Origin: Loripinus fragilis
Taxonomy: Eukaryota > Mollusca > Bivalvia > Lucinida > Lucinidae
DNA length: 64,000 bases
Direction: 5' to 3'
Assembly (NCBI GenBank): GCA_964019695.1
Contig: OZ026522.1
Span: forward strand, 19,781,977 to 19,845,976
Under the pieces are notes generated by a model. The model was given only the letters and a program-made list of their open reading frames with translations, did not search any database and was not told where the DNA came from. The position numbers and the translations under genes are program-made. How positions within the stretch are numbered: position 1 is the stretch's first letter; each line of letters starts with the position of its first letter. Below are positions 19,185 to 30,850 of this stretch, piece by piece.

Positions 19185-19345
19185 GGAGTTTGAATATGCG
19201 GACAGACTGATAAAACCTACAAACATGCGCATTTACAGACAGGCAGACTGAAAGAAACATTCATGCGCATGTTCAGACAGACAGACGTATAGAAACATAA
19301 ATATACTTGTCCTGACAGACAGGCAGGCGGTCGGACAGACAGAAA
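19185..19345. repeat. Degenerate GACAGACA/GGCAGACA microsatellite
   Basis: Three spaced blocks of tetranucleotide repeat (GGACAGACTGATA, GACAGGCAGACTG, GACAGACAGACGT, GACAGACAGGCAGGCGGTCG) with GCGCAT between them. Low complexity, non-coding. Confidence 0.6.
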
Positions 19346-20069
19346 AATATATTTGCGTTAAGTACAACGAATTAATATTTAACTGATGGAGAACGATGCA
19401 GTTTCATTGCATTTGCCATTATGTCAGACTTGTTAAAATGTGTTATGAAACTGTCGGCATCATTATTGATCTTTTATGACCCTAGTGACACATTTTTAAG
19501 ACATACTTGTGAAAAAACATCATGATAAGGCTTCTCCCCGCGGGGTATGTTGTCCATTTATTCAGCAGAGAGTGGTGAAAACGGATGTGTTAGGATAGTG
19601 TCAACATTTAGCGTGTTAAACATGGAATTGGAATCAGACCACAATTATGTCCCTTGATTGGTTGTATAGAATAAGGATGTTGTTTCGCGCAGATAGTTCC
19701 CGTTTTAGTGGGCTGTAAACTTACCAATTCACCAGGCCTCACAGGGGTCTATAGGTAGCTCACTCTTGAGCAGCTCAATAGGAGGAATTATACCGTTAGC
19801 TAAATGAGCGTGGGTAATTGATACAGCAATAAAATCTGCAAGACCCAGATTTTTGCCAGATGTGATTGATTACATTACATTTTGAAAACAGAACAACACA
19901 ATTTGAGCATTTGCTGGGAACACAAGAATTTATTCACTCAGTATTATTTTTGGTGGGTTTTTGAAATATTTTTTTTTTTATTAAAAACCAGTAAGTTATG
20001 GGTACTCTTAGAAGTTCCTCAGAAAGTTAGAAGCTTCTGATAAGTACACAAAAGTTATATATTTTTCTC
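19346..20069. other. Intergenic DNA, nothing recognised
   Basis: AT-rich filler with an A/T homopolymer near 19970-19985. No gene, RNA or repeat family seen. Confidence 0.4.
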
Positions 20070-20295
20070 TCAAAGCGCCAAGAACAAATGCATTTGAAAA
20101 TGTCGTCTGCTGAAGCCGTCTGTTGCAAAGAATTACCTAACATTAGTGACTAATTTAAGTTAATACAGAAGCAAATAGCGCGGACATAGTTCTGACTGCT
20201 GGAGCAGTCTGATTCGGGTCCACATTGTTTGTCATAGAGGTTCTTAAACATTTCGGCAGACGACAAAGCAGACAACTATTTTGTGATTGGATAAT
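20070..20295. repeat. Palindromic MITE family M1, third copy
   Basis: CAAAGCGCCAAGAACAAATG, GTCGTCTGCTGAAG, CTGGAGCAGTCTGATTCGGG and TTCGGCAGACGACAAAGCAG follow the M1 plan. An M7 arm pair lies just after it at 20340-20370. Confidence 0.75.
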
Positions 20296-20649
20296 TCAAA
20301 AAGTAATTTTCTTATTTTTCAACCAAGACATATATTGTGGCATATTCAAAAGAACTGTTCTTTTGAGCACCATTAATTGACAAATGTAAAAGAGCAATGG
20401 TTCAGAAAATATTTAGCTGAATCTATGAAGAAGTACATCTGTAAACCACCTTAAAACAATTTTGTACAAAATTTTACTTGTATACAAGACTGCCTCCAGT
20501 CCTTAAACACTTTTCTAAACATCTGACTAAAAAGAGCTACATTTTTTTTTGAAAATAAAAAAAGAATAATTGCAAATTCTTTAAAACAAAACAATACTTC
20601 AGACTGTAGCCAATCGACTTTTACACAAGGGTGCAAATTACTTTTTTAA

Positions 20650-21000
20650 CGCTATCACTGCCAGCTTAGACTTTTGACATCTGCTGATAGCGTTTGCAAA
20701 CAGTTAGGATCCAGATCAGGATCGACCAAACGTCAGTAATGTTCCTGAAAGTGTTTAAAAAAGTTATTTTTGGATAAAACAAGTCAACAGCATGAAAAAA
20801 CCCAATTTGAACCGTTTTAACATCATAATTCTGAACAACAAAAGCACATGTTAGTTTGCTCAGTTAAGCAGCGACCAGTGTCTTTATTCTTAGTTTTTGA
20901 ACTAAATGCCATTTGTTTATTCTCCCACATTTAATCTGAGGTCATCCTTAGATAGCGGGCTTAACTCAATGCATTCTGTGCTATTTTTTCTACGGCGTTA
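20650..21000. repeat. Repeat family M8 fragment
   Basis: GCAAACAGTTAGGATCCAGA and TTTGTTTATTCTCCCACATT then TAATCTGAGG match segments repeated at 22130-22270, 23350-23570 and 23680-23885. 21001-22129 shows no gene; short frames there have no family match. Confidence 0.55.
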
Positions 21001-22129
21001 CTTATTAATGCATAAGTAACTAATATTAGTTCATTTATGAAACAGTGGTTACTTTGCCTATAATTGTAATTGGTTTTGAAATGGACTATTCCGAAGAGGG
21101 GTGTGATCAAAGTTATTTTCAATGAATAACGTTTTGATTAAATTTTTCGTTTTTTCAAGGGTAAAGTAAAAACAAACGCAGACTTCTCTTATTAAAAGAG
21201 TATTTAAAACGTCTAAAATCGGGTGTCTTTTCAGTGTAAATGTCGGATGTTCAACATCTGTTCTCCCCACGGGCTGTACCTATTTTTCACTCTCGCCAGC
21301 TGGTCAAATGGTCTAACTTAGAATAACTTAGAATTTCAATTAATATTTCTACCAAGAAAATATTTCCAATTATGTGTTATCAGCGGTTTTCTGGGCGAAC
21401 TTATTGATAAATTCATTACTGTAGATACGAAATTCTTAAATAAGTATATTAAATAAGTATTCTGTAAATCATTGTGACGTCATTCATTCTATAATTAGCC
21501 GTGTGCGTGGTTAAATTATTTCGTGCCACGATAAAACAGAAACGAACTTTTCATTTTATTAGAAAATAGGAGAAGAAAATGTTAAAAAAACAAACAGAAC
21601 GGACAACGGGCATACAAGCAGAAAATATGAATTAGCAAAGAAAATAACCTTAGAAAGATTAAAGGCAAAACGCGGAAAATAGGTCATTCGATTGGTTTGA
21701 CCTGAGGTTCAAAACGCGGATCATGTTAGTAGATTAACCAATCACCCGCAAATTCATATCTGGGTTTGGATTTATTTCTATCTGAAGGAGGAAAATGCAT
21801 GGGATATCATTTTGGAACTCACAAAAGTTGACTTTTTCTTAGACTTTTTCTTTTTTAAATACTGTATATCAAGGGACGTAATGCTGTCTAACTTTTTTCT
21901 TTCCCCGCGGACAAGTATTGGTTTTCATAAAAGACTGAAGATAACAGCTTGCTTCCCCATCACCGTCTGATTGAATAGTTTATTAACGAAACGTCAAGCA
22001 TTTAATGACTCATTTCAAAGCCGCTTTAATGTATATCTCATTGCGAAAAAAAACTTCACTATTACCCTTCATCTATAACGCCGTTTATAACATGTAATAC
22101 ATGTTATAGTTTTTCTTGTTATACTTTTT

Positions 22130-22615
22130 GTCGTCTGCTGATTTTTTTCATAATCATCTTTTTACAAAAAAATTCTTTCAGGAATACATCAGAGTGTCAA
22201 ACAGTTTGGATCCAGATCAGGCCCGACATTTTTACGGCCTTGATCTTGGTTAAAACAGTTAGTAAAGGTATTAATAGACTTTTCGCTTACTGCAAAGGCG
22301 GCAACTTTACTATTCATATCTAGCCGTGGTTCGGCTATTTCATCTGCCAGGTTTTATTTATAAATTGGTAAAGTAGTAAATAAGCTTTTGCGCAAACGTG
22401 CGTGCATTTCATGAAAGTCCTGGCCAGATATACACTGACCTCACATGTATTAACCCTTAAAGCGCATATCACAAAAAGTTGTATGTTTTTCTTGTTTGAA
22501 GCCTCTTTAACAAACAGTGTAGATCCAGATCAGACTGCTCCTCCAGATCAGATTGCTCCTGTAGGAGCAGTCTGATCTGGGTCCACACTGTTTGCGTCTA
22601 TATGTATGTTAAACA
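22130..22615. repeat. M8 fragment followed by an M1 palindrome
   Basis: 22130-22270 carries TTTCAGGAATACATCAGAGT and AAACAGTTTGGATCCAGATC (M8). 22450-22615 is an M1 copy with a partly duplicated centre: the AGATCAGACTGCTCCT motif occurs twice before its reverse complement. Confidence 0.65.
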
Positions 22616-22793
22616 ATAAATACACACTTTCGAATGTAGTCATTTTGCTGGCGTTTTACTGTTTAAATAAATACTGGCTAAAATTACAATGATACGGTTA
22701 CCTTCAAATAAAATCACACCTTATTTTTTCAGCTTTTATCAATGTCTAAAGTAGACCAGCCCTATTTATGCATTCATGAGGTGCCGCCATTAC

Positions 22794-23222
22794 AGCCCGG
22801 GGAGCGGGAGGTGGTACTCTCATTTTTTCTTCATACGTAGGCTTGGGCCCAGCATCTACCCTTTCTGCTTGCATTCAAAGTGTTACCACCCCAGAAAGGG
22901 GGGGGGGGGGTACTCTCATTTTTCCTTCATACCCAGCATTTACCCTTCAACCCCAAAAATATCAGGAATTTCAAGCACCCCAAAAAATATTTGAAATTTT
23001 AGCAGCCCAAAAAATTACCCCCATTCTGAACCTTGACCTTAAAAAAAGAAATATAGCCCAACTTTGTGATGACCCCCCAAAAATATCCACAAAATCTTCA
23101 TACCCCCAAAACATATTTATTTTTCTGAAAACCCCCAAAAGTATTGAAATTCAAAATTTTGAACCAAAAAAAATGAGCCGAGCCTACGTATGTATGAAAA
23201 TATCAGAGTACCCGCGGGGCTT
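22794..23222. mobile_element. 429-bp MITE with C/A-rich core
   Basis: The left end GCCCGGGGAGCGGGAGGTGG then TACTCTCATTTTTTC, TTCATACGTAGGCTTGGGCC is mirrored at the right by GAGCCGAGCCTACGTATGTA and CAGAGTACCCGCGGGGC. The core repeats CCCCAAAAATAT-like words and contains a 12-G run near 22900. Open frames across it (up to 146 codons, Pro-rich) are low-complexity and not believed. Confidence 0.65.
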
Positions 23223-23289
23223 TACAGTAACTAAAAAGTTCAATGATCTGCAGACGACACTGGTAGACAAAGAGATACCATAAGATTCC

Positions 23290-24589
23290 GATCTGAAATC
23301 ATTAACTTACATCATTTCAAGGAGTTAGCATGTGGCATAGTCCCTTAATCAAAATGGCATTTTGTTCAATCTCCCATATTTAATCCGCGGTTACACTTAA
23401 ATAAGTGTGTTTGACTCTCTGTATTCTGTGCTATTTTTCATACATTTTTTTCCTGCTGATCCTTCAGGAATGCCATCAGAGTGACAAACAGTTTGGATCC
23501 AGATCTGGCCCAACCGACATTTTTTTCGAGTGTGATCTTGGTTAAAACGGTTTGTAAAGGTTAGTAGCAGACGACACTAGTAGACAAATAGACAAGTTTC
23601 CAAACTAGGTCCAGAAGTCATCTGAAAGTGTTTGACTGGGCAATGCAACGAAAAGTAGGCATTGACTGATCCCTTCATCAAAATGTTATTTGTTCAAATT
23701 TCCCACATTTAATCTGAGGTTTGGGTTTAACTCTCTGCATTATGTGCTGTTTTTCATGCTTTTTGTGATTTCAAAATCTTTTTTTTATTTCAAAACATCC
23801 TTCCAGGAAAACCATCAGAGTGTTAAACAGTTTAGATCCAGATCAAGCCCACCTTTTTTTCGGCCAAACGGTTTGTAAAGGTTATACATTGCACCCCAGA
23901 ACAAAATAATTAATGTCTCACTAATAAAATTCCACCATTGTAATATTCGTGAATAAAAGGCCTGATAAAAGGCTGTTAAAATATTTGTAAATTCACTAAT
24001 ATATCTATTGTAACAAATCAGTTATTCACTTATACAATATCAAAATGGTCAGTTGACTTCGAAATAAAACTTCATAAAACATGAAAACATAAAATCCTGT
24101 ATCAGCTGTAAGGGGAAACAGATGTTGTAGTACACATTATCGTTTATAACTAGGGCTTACATTTTCAAATTAATTGTCCTGGCTGACAGCAACCTGTGGA
24201 GTATAACTGTTTATGATGATTACTGCTTCTTCGAGAAATTCTTGGAGAATAGACCCCTATGTGGCCCAGTGAATTCATGTGAGCATCCTTGTTATTTGGT
24301 ATGTCTGAACTGCCCAATGAATAAGCTTTCAGAAAAGAGTTTCGCTGGCGGGCCGATATTGGTCCGATTTTATGTGATTTCTGTGGTGAAGTCTCACGAC
24401 TGATTGTATTTTGTTGCAGCCCAACACGCGATCAATCGTTACACACACCAAGTCCCATATGAATGCCTGTAAAACGCGTAACAAGTAAGAAACCATTAAA
24501 CGACTGCTGTAGGCACAGTTGCGATTGTGCGACATGGCTTTATCTCCTTTTTGCATCTTGATTTGGAGATGATGCATGGATAAGTTAGA
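23290..24589. repeat. Repeat family M8 copies, then unassigned DNA
   Basis: Two direct copies of the same roughly 200-bp block (about 23340-23570 and 23660-23885) share TTGTTCAATCTCCCATATTT, a GTTTGACTCTC..ATTCTGTGCT stretch, CCATCAGAGTG.CAAACAGTT and GGATCCAGATC. From 23886 to 24589 I recognise no gene or repeat. Confidence 0.6.
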
Positions 24590-24650
24590 GGTCGTTCAAG
24601 CAAACCAAGCATCTATATGTCTTAATCCACATCTGAACTAAGGGTGAGAA
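24590..24650 (-). repeat. Fragment of repeat family P
   Basis: The reverse complement reads TTAGTTCAGATGTGGATTAA then GACATATAGATGCTTGGTTT, matching the 3' part of the 16401-16800 and 52890-53280 repeats. It ends about 20 bp before the left terminus of the 24670-28607 element. Confidence 0.65.
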
Positions 24651-25344
24651 TGGCGCCCTAAAATCGGTCTGGTACACTACCGCCCATCTATTTGTCCTTG
24701 TCGAATTCGCGTTGAAAACGCATTGAAAACGCACGTAAAACACATTAGTTTTCCAACGCGAATTTCGAAAATCCAATCAAAGCCCACTATCGATACGCGT
24801 TGAACTGCAGTGCAACGCAGTTACCTGTTAACCAATCAATAACTCAAGTATAGCAACGCAGTTCAACGTACAATTTGCGTTGAAACGCATGGTTGAACAG
24901 CCAATCAAAAAGGTTCAAGTGCGTTGCAAGATCTGTGATTAAATCAATGATTATTTCATTATTGAAACCAAGACAACAGCGAAAACATTATCCCACAAAA
25001 CGCTTTTTTTATCGTTTCTTTTTCTTTTTTGTGTCAATGGCACTCCCTCATTTTTGGCCATCGTTGCGAGATATTTCATGTCAGCTGACTTCATATCCCA
25101 TCGCATTTGTTTAACATCGGTTACAATTCCACTATGTGGACTAGTTCATCGTGTTCAGTCCAACCATATCAAACAGGTCCGTGGATCTTTGTAATCAGAC
25201 CTAGGGATCAGGTTTCAGAGCCTGAACCTGCTGCATTTTGATCAAATAACTGGCTTGAAGTCTTTATCGATCTATCTCTTCTTACTGGCTCGATTAAATT
25301 TAGGTCTTCAGATGGATAGGCTCCTAGTCCAAGCCTCACAGTTT

Positions 25345-27765
25345 TAGCAATGTAAGAACCTACCTGCCGGGCACTGTGTTGCAGTGGTGCAGGCTGTTTA
25401 AGGGGTGTCTAAACCTACCTGCCGGGCACTGTGTTACAGTGGTGCAGACTGTTTAAGTGGTGTCAGTACTTAACTGCCGCTCACTGTGTTACAGTGGTGC
25501 AGGTTTTTTAAGCAGTGTCAGACTCTACCTGTCTGGCACTGTGTTACAGGGGTGCAGACTGTTTAAGAAGTGATGGAACCTACCTACCGGGCACTGTGTT
25601 ACAGTGATACAGGCTGTTTAAGCAGTGTCAGAACCTACTTGCCGGGCACTGTGTTACAGTGGTACAGGCTGTTTAAGCGGTGTCCGAACCTACCTGCCGG
25701 GCACTGTCTTACATGGGTGCAGGCTGTATAAGCGGTGTTGGAACCTTCTTGCCGGGCACTGTGTTACAGTGGTGCAGGCTGTTTAAGCGGTGTCAGAACC
25801 TATCTGCCGGGCACTGTGTTATAGTGGTGCAGACTGTTTAAGCAATGTCAGAACCTACCTGCCGGGCACTGTGCTACAAAGGTGCAGGCTGTTTAAGTAG
25901 TGTCAGAACCTACCTGCCGGGCACTGTGTAACAGTGGTGAAAGCTGTTTTAGCAATGTCGGAGTCTACCTGCCGGGCACTGTGTTACAGTGGTGCAGACT
26001 GTTTAAGCGGTGTCAAAACCTACCGGCCGGGCACTGTGTTACATTGGTGCAGACTGTTTAAGCAGTGTAGGTACCTACCTGCTCAGCCCTGTGTTACAGT
26101 GATGCAGACTGTTTAAGCGGTGTCGGAACCTACCTACTGGGCACTGTGTTACAGTGGTGCAGGCTGTTTTAGCAATGTTAGAACCTACCTGCCAGGCACT
26201 GTGTTACAGTGGTGCAGGCTGTTTAAGCAATGTCAAAACCTACCTGCCAGTCACTGTGTTACAGTGGCGAAAGCTGTTTTAGCAATGTCGGTGTCTACCT
26301 GCCGGGCACTATGTTGCTGTGGTGCTGGCTGTTTAAGCAATGTCAGAACCTACCTGCCGGGCACTGTGTTACAGTGATGCAGGCTGTTTAAGCGGTGTCG
26401 GAGTCTACTGGCTGGGAACTGTGTAACAGTGGTGCAGACTGTTTATGCAGTGTCAGAACCTACCTGCCGGGCACTGTGTTACTTTTGCAGGCTGTTTAAG
26501 CGGTGTCAGAACCTACCTGCCGGGCACTGTGTTACAGTGGTGAAGACTGTTTAAGCCATGTCGGAACCTACCTGCCAGGCACTGTGTTACAGTGGTGAAA
26601 GCTGTTTAAGCAATGTCAGAACCTGCCGGGCACTGTGTTACAGTGGTGCAGACTGTTTAAGCGGTGTCGGAACCTACCTGCCGGGCACTGTGTTACAGAG
26701 GTGCAGACTGTTTAAGCAGTGTAGGTACCTACCTGCTCGGCCCTGTGTTACAGTGATGCAGACTATTTAAGCAGTGTCGGAACCTTTTTACTGGGCACTG
26801 TGTTACAGTGGTGCAGGCTGTTTAAGCAATGTCAGAACCTACCTGCCAGTCACTGTGTTACAGTGGTGAAAGCTGTTTTAGCAATGTCAGAACCTACCTA
26901 CTGAGCACTGTGTTACAGTGTTGCAGGCTATTTAAGCAATGTCTGAGTCTACCTGCCGGGCACTGTGTTACAGTGGCGGAAGCTGTTTTAGCAATGTCAG
27001 AGTCTACCTGCCGGGCACTGTGTTGCTGTGGTGCTGGCTGTTTAAGCGGTGTCGGAGTCTACCAGCTGGGCACTGTGTTACAGTGGTGCAGACTGTTTAA
27101 GCAATGTCAGAACCTACCTGCGGGGCACTGTGTTACACTTTTGCAGGCTGTTTAAGCAGTGTCGGAACCTACCTGCTGGGCACTGTGCTACAGTGGTGCA
27201 GACTGTTTAAGCCATGTCGGAACCTACCAGCCAGGCACTGTGTTACAGTAATGCAGGCTGTTTAAGCGGTGTCCGAACCTAACTGCCCGGCACTGCATTG
27301 CAGGAGTTCAGGCTGTTTTAAGCGGTTTCAGATCCTACCAGTTTGGAACTGTCTTGCTTGGGTGCAGGCTGTTTAAGTTGTGTCCGAACCAACCTGCAGG
27401 GCACTGTGTTGCAGGAGTTCAGACTGTTTAAGCTGTTTCGGAAGTTACCTGCCGGCACTGGTTTGCAGGGGTGCAGGCTGGTTAAGCGGTGTCGGAACCT
27501 TCCTCCTGGGCACTGTGTGGCTGGGGTGCAGGCTGTTTAAGTGGTATTGGAAACTACCTCCCGGGCACTGTGGGGCAGGGATGCAGGCTGTTTAAGCGGT
27601 GTACTGTGGGGCAGGCTGTTAAAGTGGTGTCCGAACCTACCTCCAGGGCACTGATGGGCAAGGGGTGCAGGCTGTTTAATTGGGGTTGGAACCTTCCTCT
27701 TGAGCACTGCTGGGCGGGGGTTCAGGGTGTTTAAGCGGTGTCAGTTCCTACTTCATCAGCAGGTT
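25345..27765. repeat. 55-bp minisatellite, about 44 copies
   Basis: The unit contains ACCTACCTGCCGGGCACTGT, GTTACAGTGGTGCAGGCTGT and TTAAGCGGTGTC; successive units start 55 bp apart (for example 25622 and 25677). Units diverge most at the right end (from about 27290, GGGGTGCAGGCTG variants) and are most uniform in the middle, as expected from unequal exchange. Because 55 is not a multiple of three, all three frames rotate through each unit; open frames of 60-108 codons here are not genes. Confidence 0.92.
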
Positions 27766-28364
27766 AGAGGGGCAGAACTTGATACTGTTCAACTTTTATT
27801 TTAGGACTGATCAGGTGAAGCCTGGGCACATGCAATTGCTTTTGCTTAGGAGTGCCTTCTTATTTCTTTTGGGAGAGATCTATATAGTTAGAATGTCAAC
27901 AAGTGAGTTCGAATTTTTTACTCATGCAACAAGGAGATTTTGCATCTAATCTCAGTTGACCCAATCTTTAAGTTCGAAATTGTTTGATGCGAATCCCCAG
28001 AAACAAAATTGAATGCAGTGCGACATGTTTTTAATTCATCTGCTTCATGTCGTTGTTTTAAGAAAAATAGTTTACATTGGGCACTAAAAGAGACTAATTA
28101 TAGATCTATATCTGACGATGATCGATGTGATTTTACTGTTATACATTCATTTTTCGGCCTTGAGTAACTCCATTTATTTCTCCGCTGAAAAGTCGTGATA
28201 GTCGGCTCAAAATATTGATAAATGAATGGACTGAGATATTTAATTCAATCTGGGCTTTAAAAGCTCAAAGGAAACAGGAATTGAAATTTATTTGCAGGAC
28301 AAGTCTTATCAGAAATATTCAAACCGAAGTTAAACAATAACAATGTAAACATTGAGCAATGTCA
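27766..28364. other. Element interior right of the minisatellite
   Basis: No transposase motif or other family seen. The segment is AT-rich and non-repetitive. The corresponding left interior (24930-25344) is likewise unassigned. Confidence 0.4.
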
Positions 28365-28635
28365 ACTAAATTTTGATTGGTTTACGCACCACTGCGTTGT
28401 AACAAAACGATTTGATTGGCTAAAGGAAGAAACGCATATTTTATCGTTGAAACGCGTTGGAGGACTGCAAATGAATATTCATGAGTTTCGAAATACGTTG
28501 ATTCGCGTTTCATACGCAATTTAAACTCAACGCACGTACAACGCGTTGGAAACGCACATAAAACGCGAATTGGCAAGACAAATACGCGGGCGGAAGTGTA
28601 ATAGCGGTTTCAAGGTAGAATCGCTATTACCAGTC

Positions 28636-29803
28636 ATCTGGTAATTCATACACCAAGTCAGCATAGAATTCAGGTTCCGAAAGTTCTTGGCACAAGAGAG
28701 ATTTAAGTCCAACTTGGAATTTAGGTTTCAAATCATGGTATCGTCTATAAAACATAGAAAAGGTTTTACGAAGATACAGATAGCCTTGTTTAAAAAGTTT
28801 TTGGGTTAACAATTTATTGCGAGTGTTGAAGTCAGTAATATGGCTAGATGCTCTAGCAAAACGAATGAGTTGAGAGATATAGACTCCATAGGATGTAGAG
28901 CGAGGAACATCACCATCTGAAAATGGGAAATTGAAAATTTCAAAATCAAAGTCGTCACGTTTATCATAAATTTTGGTAGAAACAATATCATTAGAAGTAG
29001 ACGAATGCAAGTCTAAAAATGCAGCTTTGGTATAAGATGTATTGGCTTTATTAAGTTGCAGCTCTGAAGGGTATATTTGACTCACCATATTGTAAAAATA
29101 TACATTATTAATGTTTAAAATATCTTCAAAATATCTTGATGTAGAGTTAAAAGCATCAATAACATCAGCCTGCTTATCACCAGAAAGAGACATCATAAAG
29201 TCCCCCTCATAACAAAACAGGAATAAATCTGCAACCAGGGGAGCACAATTAGTGCCCATAGGAATCCCAACTACCTGTCTATACAGCTTGGTGCCAAATC
29301 GAATAACAATGTTGTCCAACAAAAAGGTCAGCGCATCACATACATTTGGACATGACAATGCATGATATTTTTTAGGGTTTTCCAAAGTAAAAAATGCATT
29401 TCTGTCATTACAAGCACGGTAAAGAGAGCCTATATCTGGAAGGTTCTTTCAATAAGATCAATAAGTTTATCTTTAATTAAATCATGAGGTAAAATAGTGT
29501 AAAGAGTAGAAAAATCATAAGTAGACAAACTGGTCGCATTGAAATCTCTAGCTTTAAGTTTATCTAAAATTTCACCTGAATTTTAAAAGACCAAAATAGG
29601 TTTTTACCGGATCTCTTATACATGTATACCTTTTCACGGTATTTGATAACATGTCTTTAACAGCTGTAAGACACGAGGTTAACAATTTAGAAAGTTATGT
29701 TGTCATACAAGAACTAGAATAAGCAATAAATCTTGCTTTATAAGTTTTTTTATGGAGTTTAGGTAACCAGTACAACGTAGGAGCTTTGTCTTGATTGAAC
29801 CTG
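28636..29803 (-). pseudogene. Penelope-like reverse transcriptase relic, copy 1
   Basis: The minus strand reads DKAPTLYWLPKLHKK (fingers), STYDFSTLYTILPHDLIKDK-like motif A (one frameshift near 29450), then a 252-codon frame with GIPMGTNCAPLVADLFLFCY (motif B) and the NSTSRYFEDILNI region (motif C area). AAFLDLHSSTSNDIVSTKIY and FPFSDGDVPRSTSYGVYISQ then LIRFARASS form the thumb. The MG...AP..A.LF signature and this thumb resemble Penelope-like elements; I cannot exclude another RT lineage. Homology stops abruptly at DLVYE, just outside the 24670-28607 element. The second copy at 46600-48100 continues past this point, which confirms truncation here. Confidence 0.78.
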
Positions 29804-30850
29804 ATTGAAAAGCTGTAATGACGTCATTGTCTCAAAAAAATTGATAAGGTATTTATGCACATTTTTTTCCAAACTTTGCTGACTGTACTTAGAAGAGCGA
29901 TTGGCTTGTAGTTGGACACATCAGATGGGTCATTTTTCTTATTAATTGGTGTGACATTAGCATGTTTCCAAATATGTGACACACTTCTAGAACTTAGAGC
30001 GAAATTAAAGAGATTAGAATGAGAAAGAGCAAGTGGTTGAGCAAGTTCTTTGAGAAGTCGATTAATTATAGGATCAGGTCCATAGCATTGATTTTAATGT
30101 GGCTCTATTCTCTTCAGGTGTAACAATGATAGAATCAAGATTGTATGTGGTATTTTTCACTGTTTTAGGCAGGGTTGCTTGGCTTCATCTAACAGAGTTT
30201 GTTCGTGAAGAAGGTGTTCATGATATTTGCTTTGTCCTTTTCCTCAGTGTAGATCTGTCCATTCTTATTTAATGGTGGTATGACATCAGCCTGATACTCA
30301 CTTCTTATTTTTAATAAAGTGTTTTAATGTTTTCCACCAGTTATTCTGTTAAGTGTTCGGACTTATCAAATTTTCTGTTAAATTATTTAATACTTCTTTT
30401 TTGATTTACGAATTTCTCTTGTTACTAAATTTTTAAACTGATTATATGTTTCAAAGTGGTTAATATTGTTAGAATTCTTGTATTTGTCGTATGGTCTTTT
30501 CATTTTCCTTATGAGTTTCTTGACGTGTGTTGTTAACCAAGCGAGATCAGTTTTACCGTGCATTTATTAAATTGTTAGATACATGCTTATTTGCAAGAGT
30601 GGTTATTCTTTCAGTGATGTTTTCCGCGTAAGTATTGATGTTTTCCCTTTTTAAAGTTTGCCTGTCAGTTTGAACTAGATCATTAGAAAATGCTTGATAG
30701 TTACCCCTATCATATATGAATACCCTGCGTTTGTACAAAGGTGATGACGGTTTACTTAACGTTAAAACACATAATACAGGACGATGATACCTTATGTTTT
30801 GCTCTAGAAATGGTTCGCGAACACCGCTTAACAATATAGTATATCATTAT
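29804..30850 (-). pseudogene. LINE (CR1/Jockey-like) relic, 5' half: endonuclease end and RT start
   Basis: Minus-strand order: FLEQNIRYHRPVLCVLTLSK (end of the apurinic-type endonuclease), KTDLAWLTTHVKKLIRKMKR and NQFKNLVTREIRKSKK (linker), GPDPIINRLLKELAQPL, IWKHANVTPINKKNDPSDVS then NYKPIALLS (RT motifs 0-1), ending NDVITAFQSG-like at about 29805. Several frameshifts occur between 30120 and 30420. The missing remainder would begin F(V)..STVNQ, which is exactly how the 16400-14915 fragment begins. Confidence 0.82.

Larger units (their letters stand above)
24670..28607. mobile_element. 3.9-kb element with sub-repeat-rich inverted ends
   Basis: The left terminus TACACTACCGCCCATCTATT then TGTCCTTGTCGAATTCGCGT is mirrored at the right end (28545-28607; read inverted TACACTTCCGCCCGCGTATT then TGTCTTGCCAATTCGCGT). 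Beyond the first 60 bp both ends, for about 230 bp, are built of degenerate ACGCGTTGAAACGC sub-repeats and CCAATCAAA words in inverted orientation. No transposase is visible. The centre is a 55-bp minisatellite. It looks like a foldback-like or otherwise non-autonomous DNA transposon. Its right end sits about 30 bp from where the Penelope-like RT homology stops. Confidence 0.65.

Noticed and set aside
22843..23283. 146-codon Pro/Lys-rich frame
   Set aside because: It lies across the C/A-rich core of a MITE with inverted ends and has low-complexity composition.
24329..24577. 82-codon minus-strand frame as a possible continuation of the Penelope-like RT beyond the 3.9-kb element
   Set aside because: None of the expected tail motifs (VGK..FS.QF, LDVM.Q.ACLV) can be read in any frame there.
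25934..27734. Series of 60-108-codon open frames with repeated MSEPTCRALCYSG-like peptides
   Set aside because: They are translations of the 55-bp tandem repeat. The period is not a multiple of three, so each frame cycles through all three readings; there are no start context, splice sites or family features.
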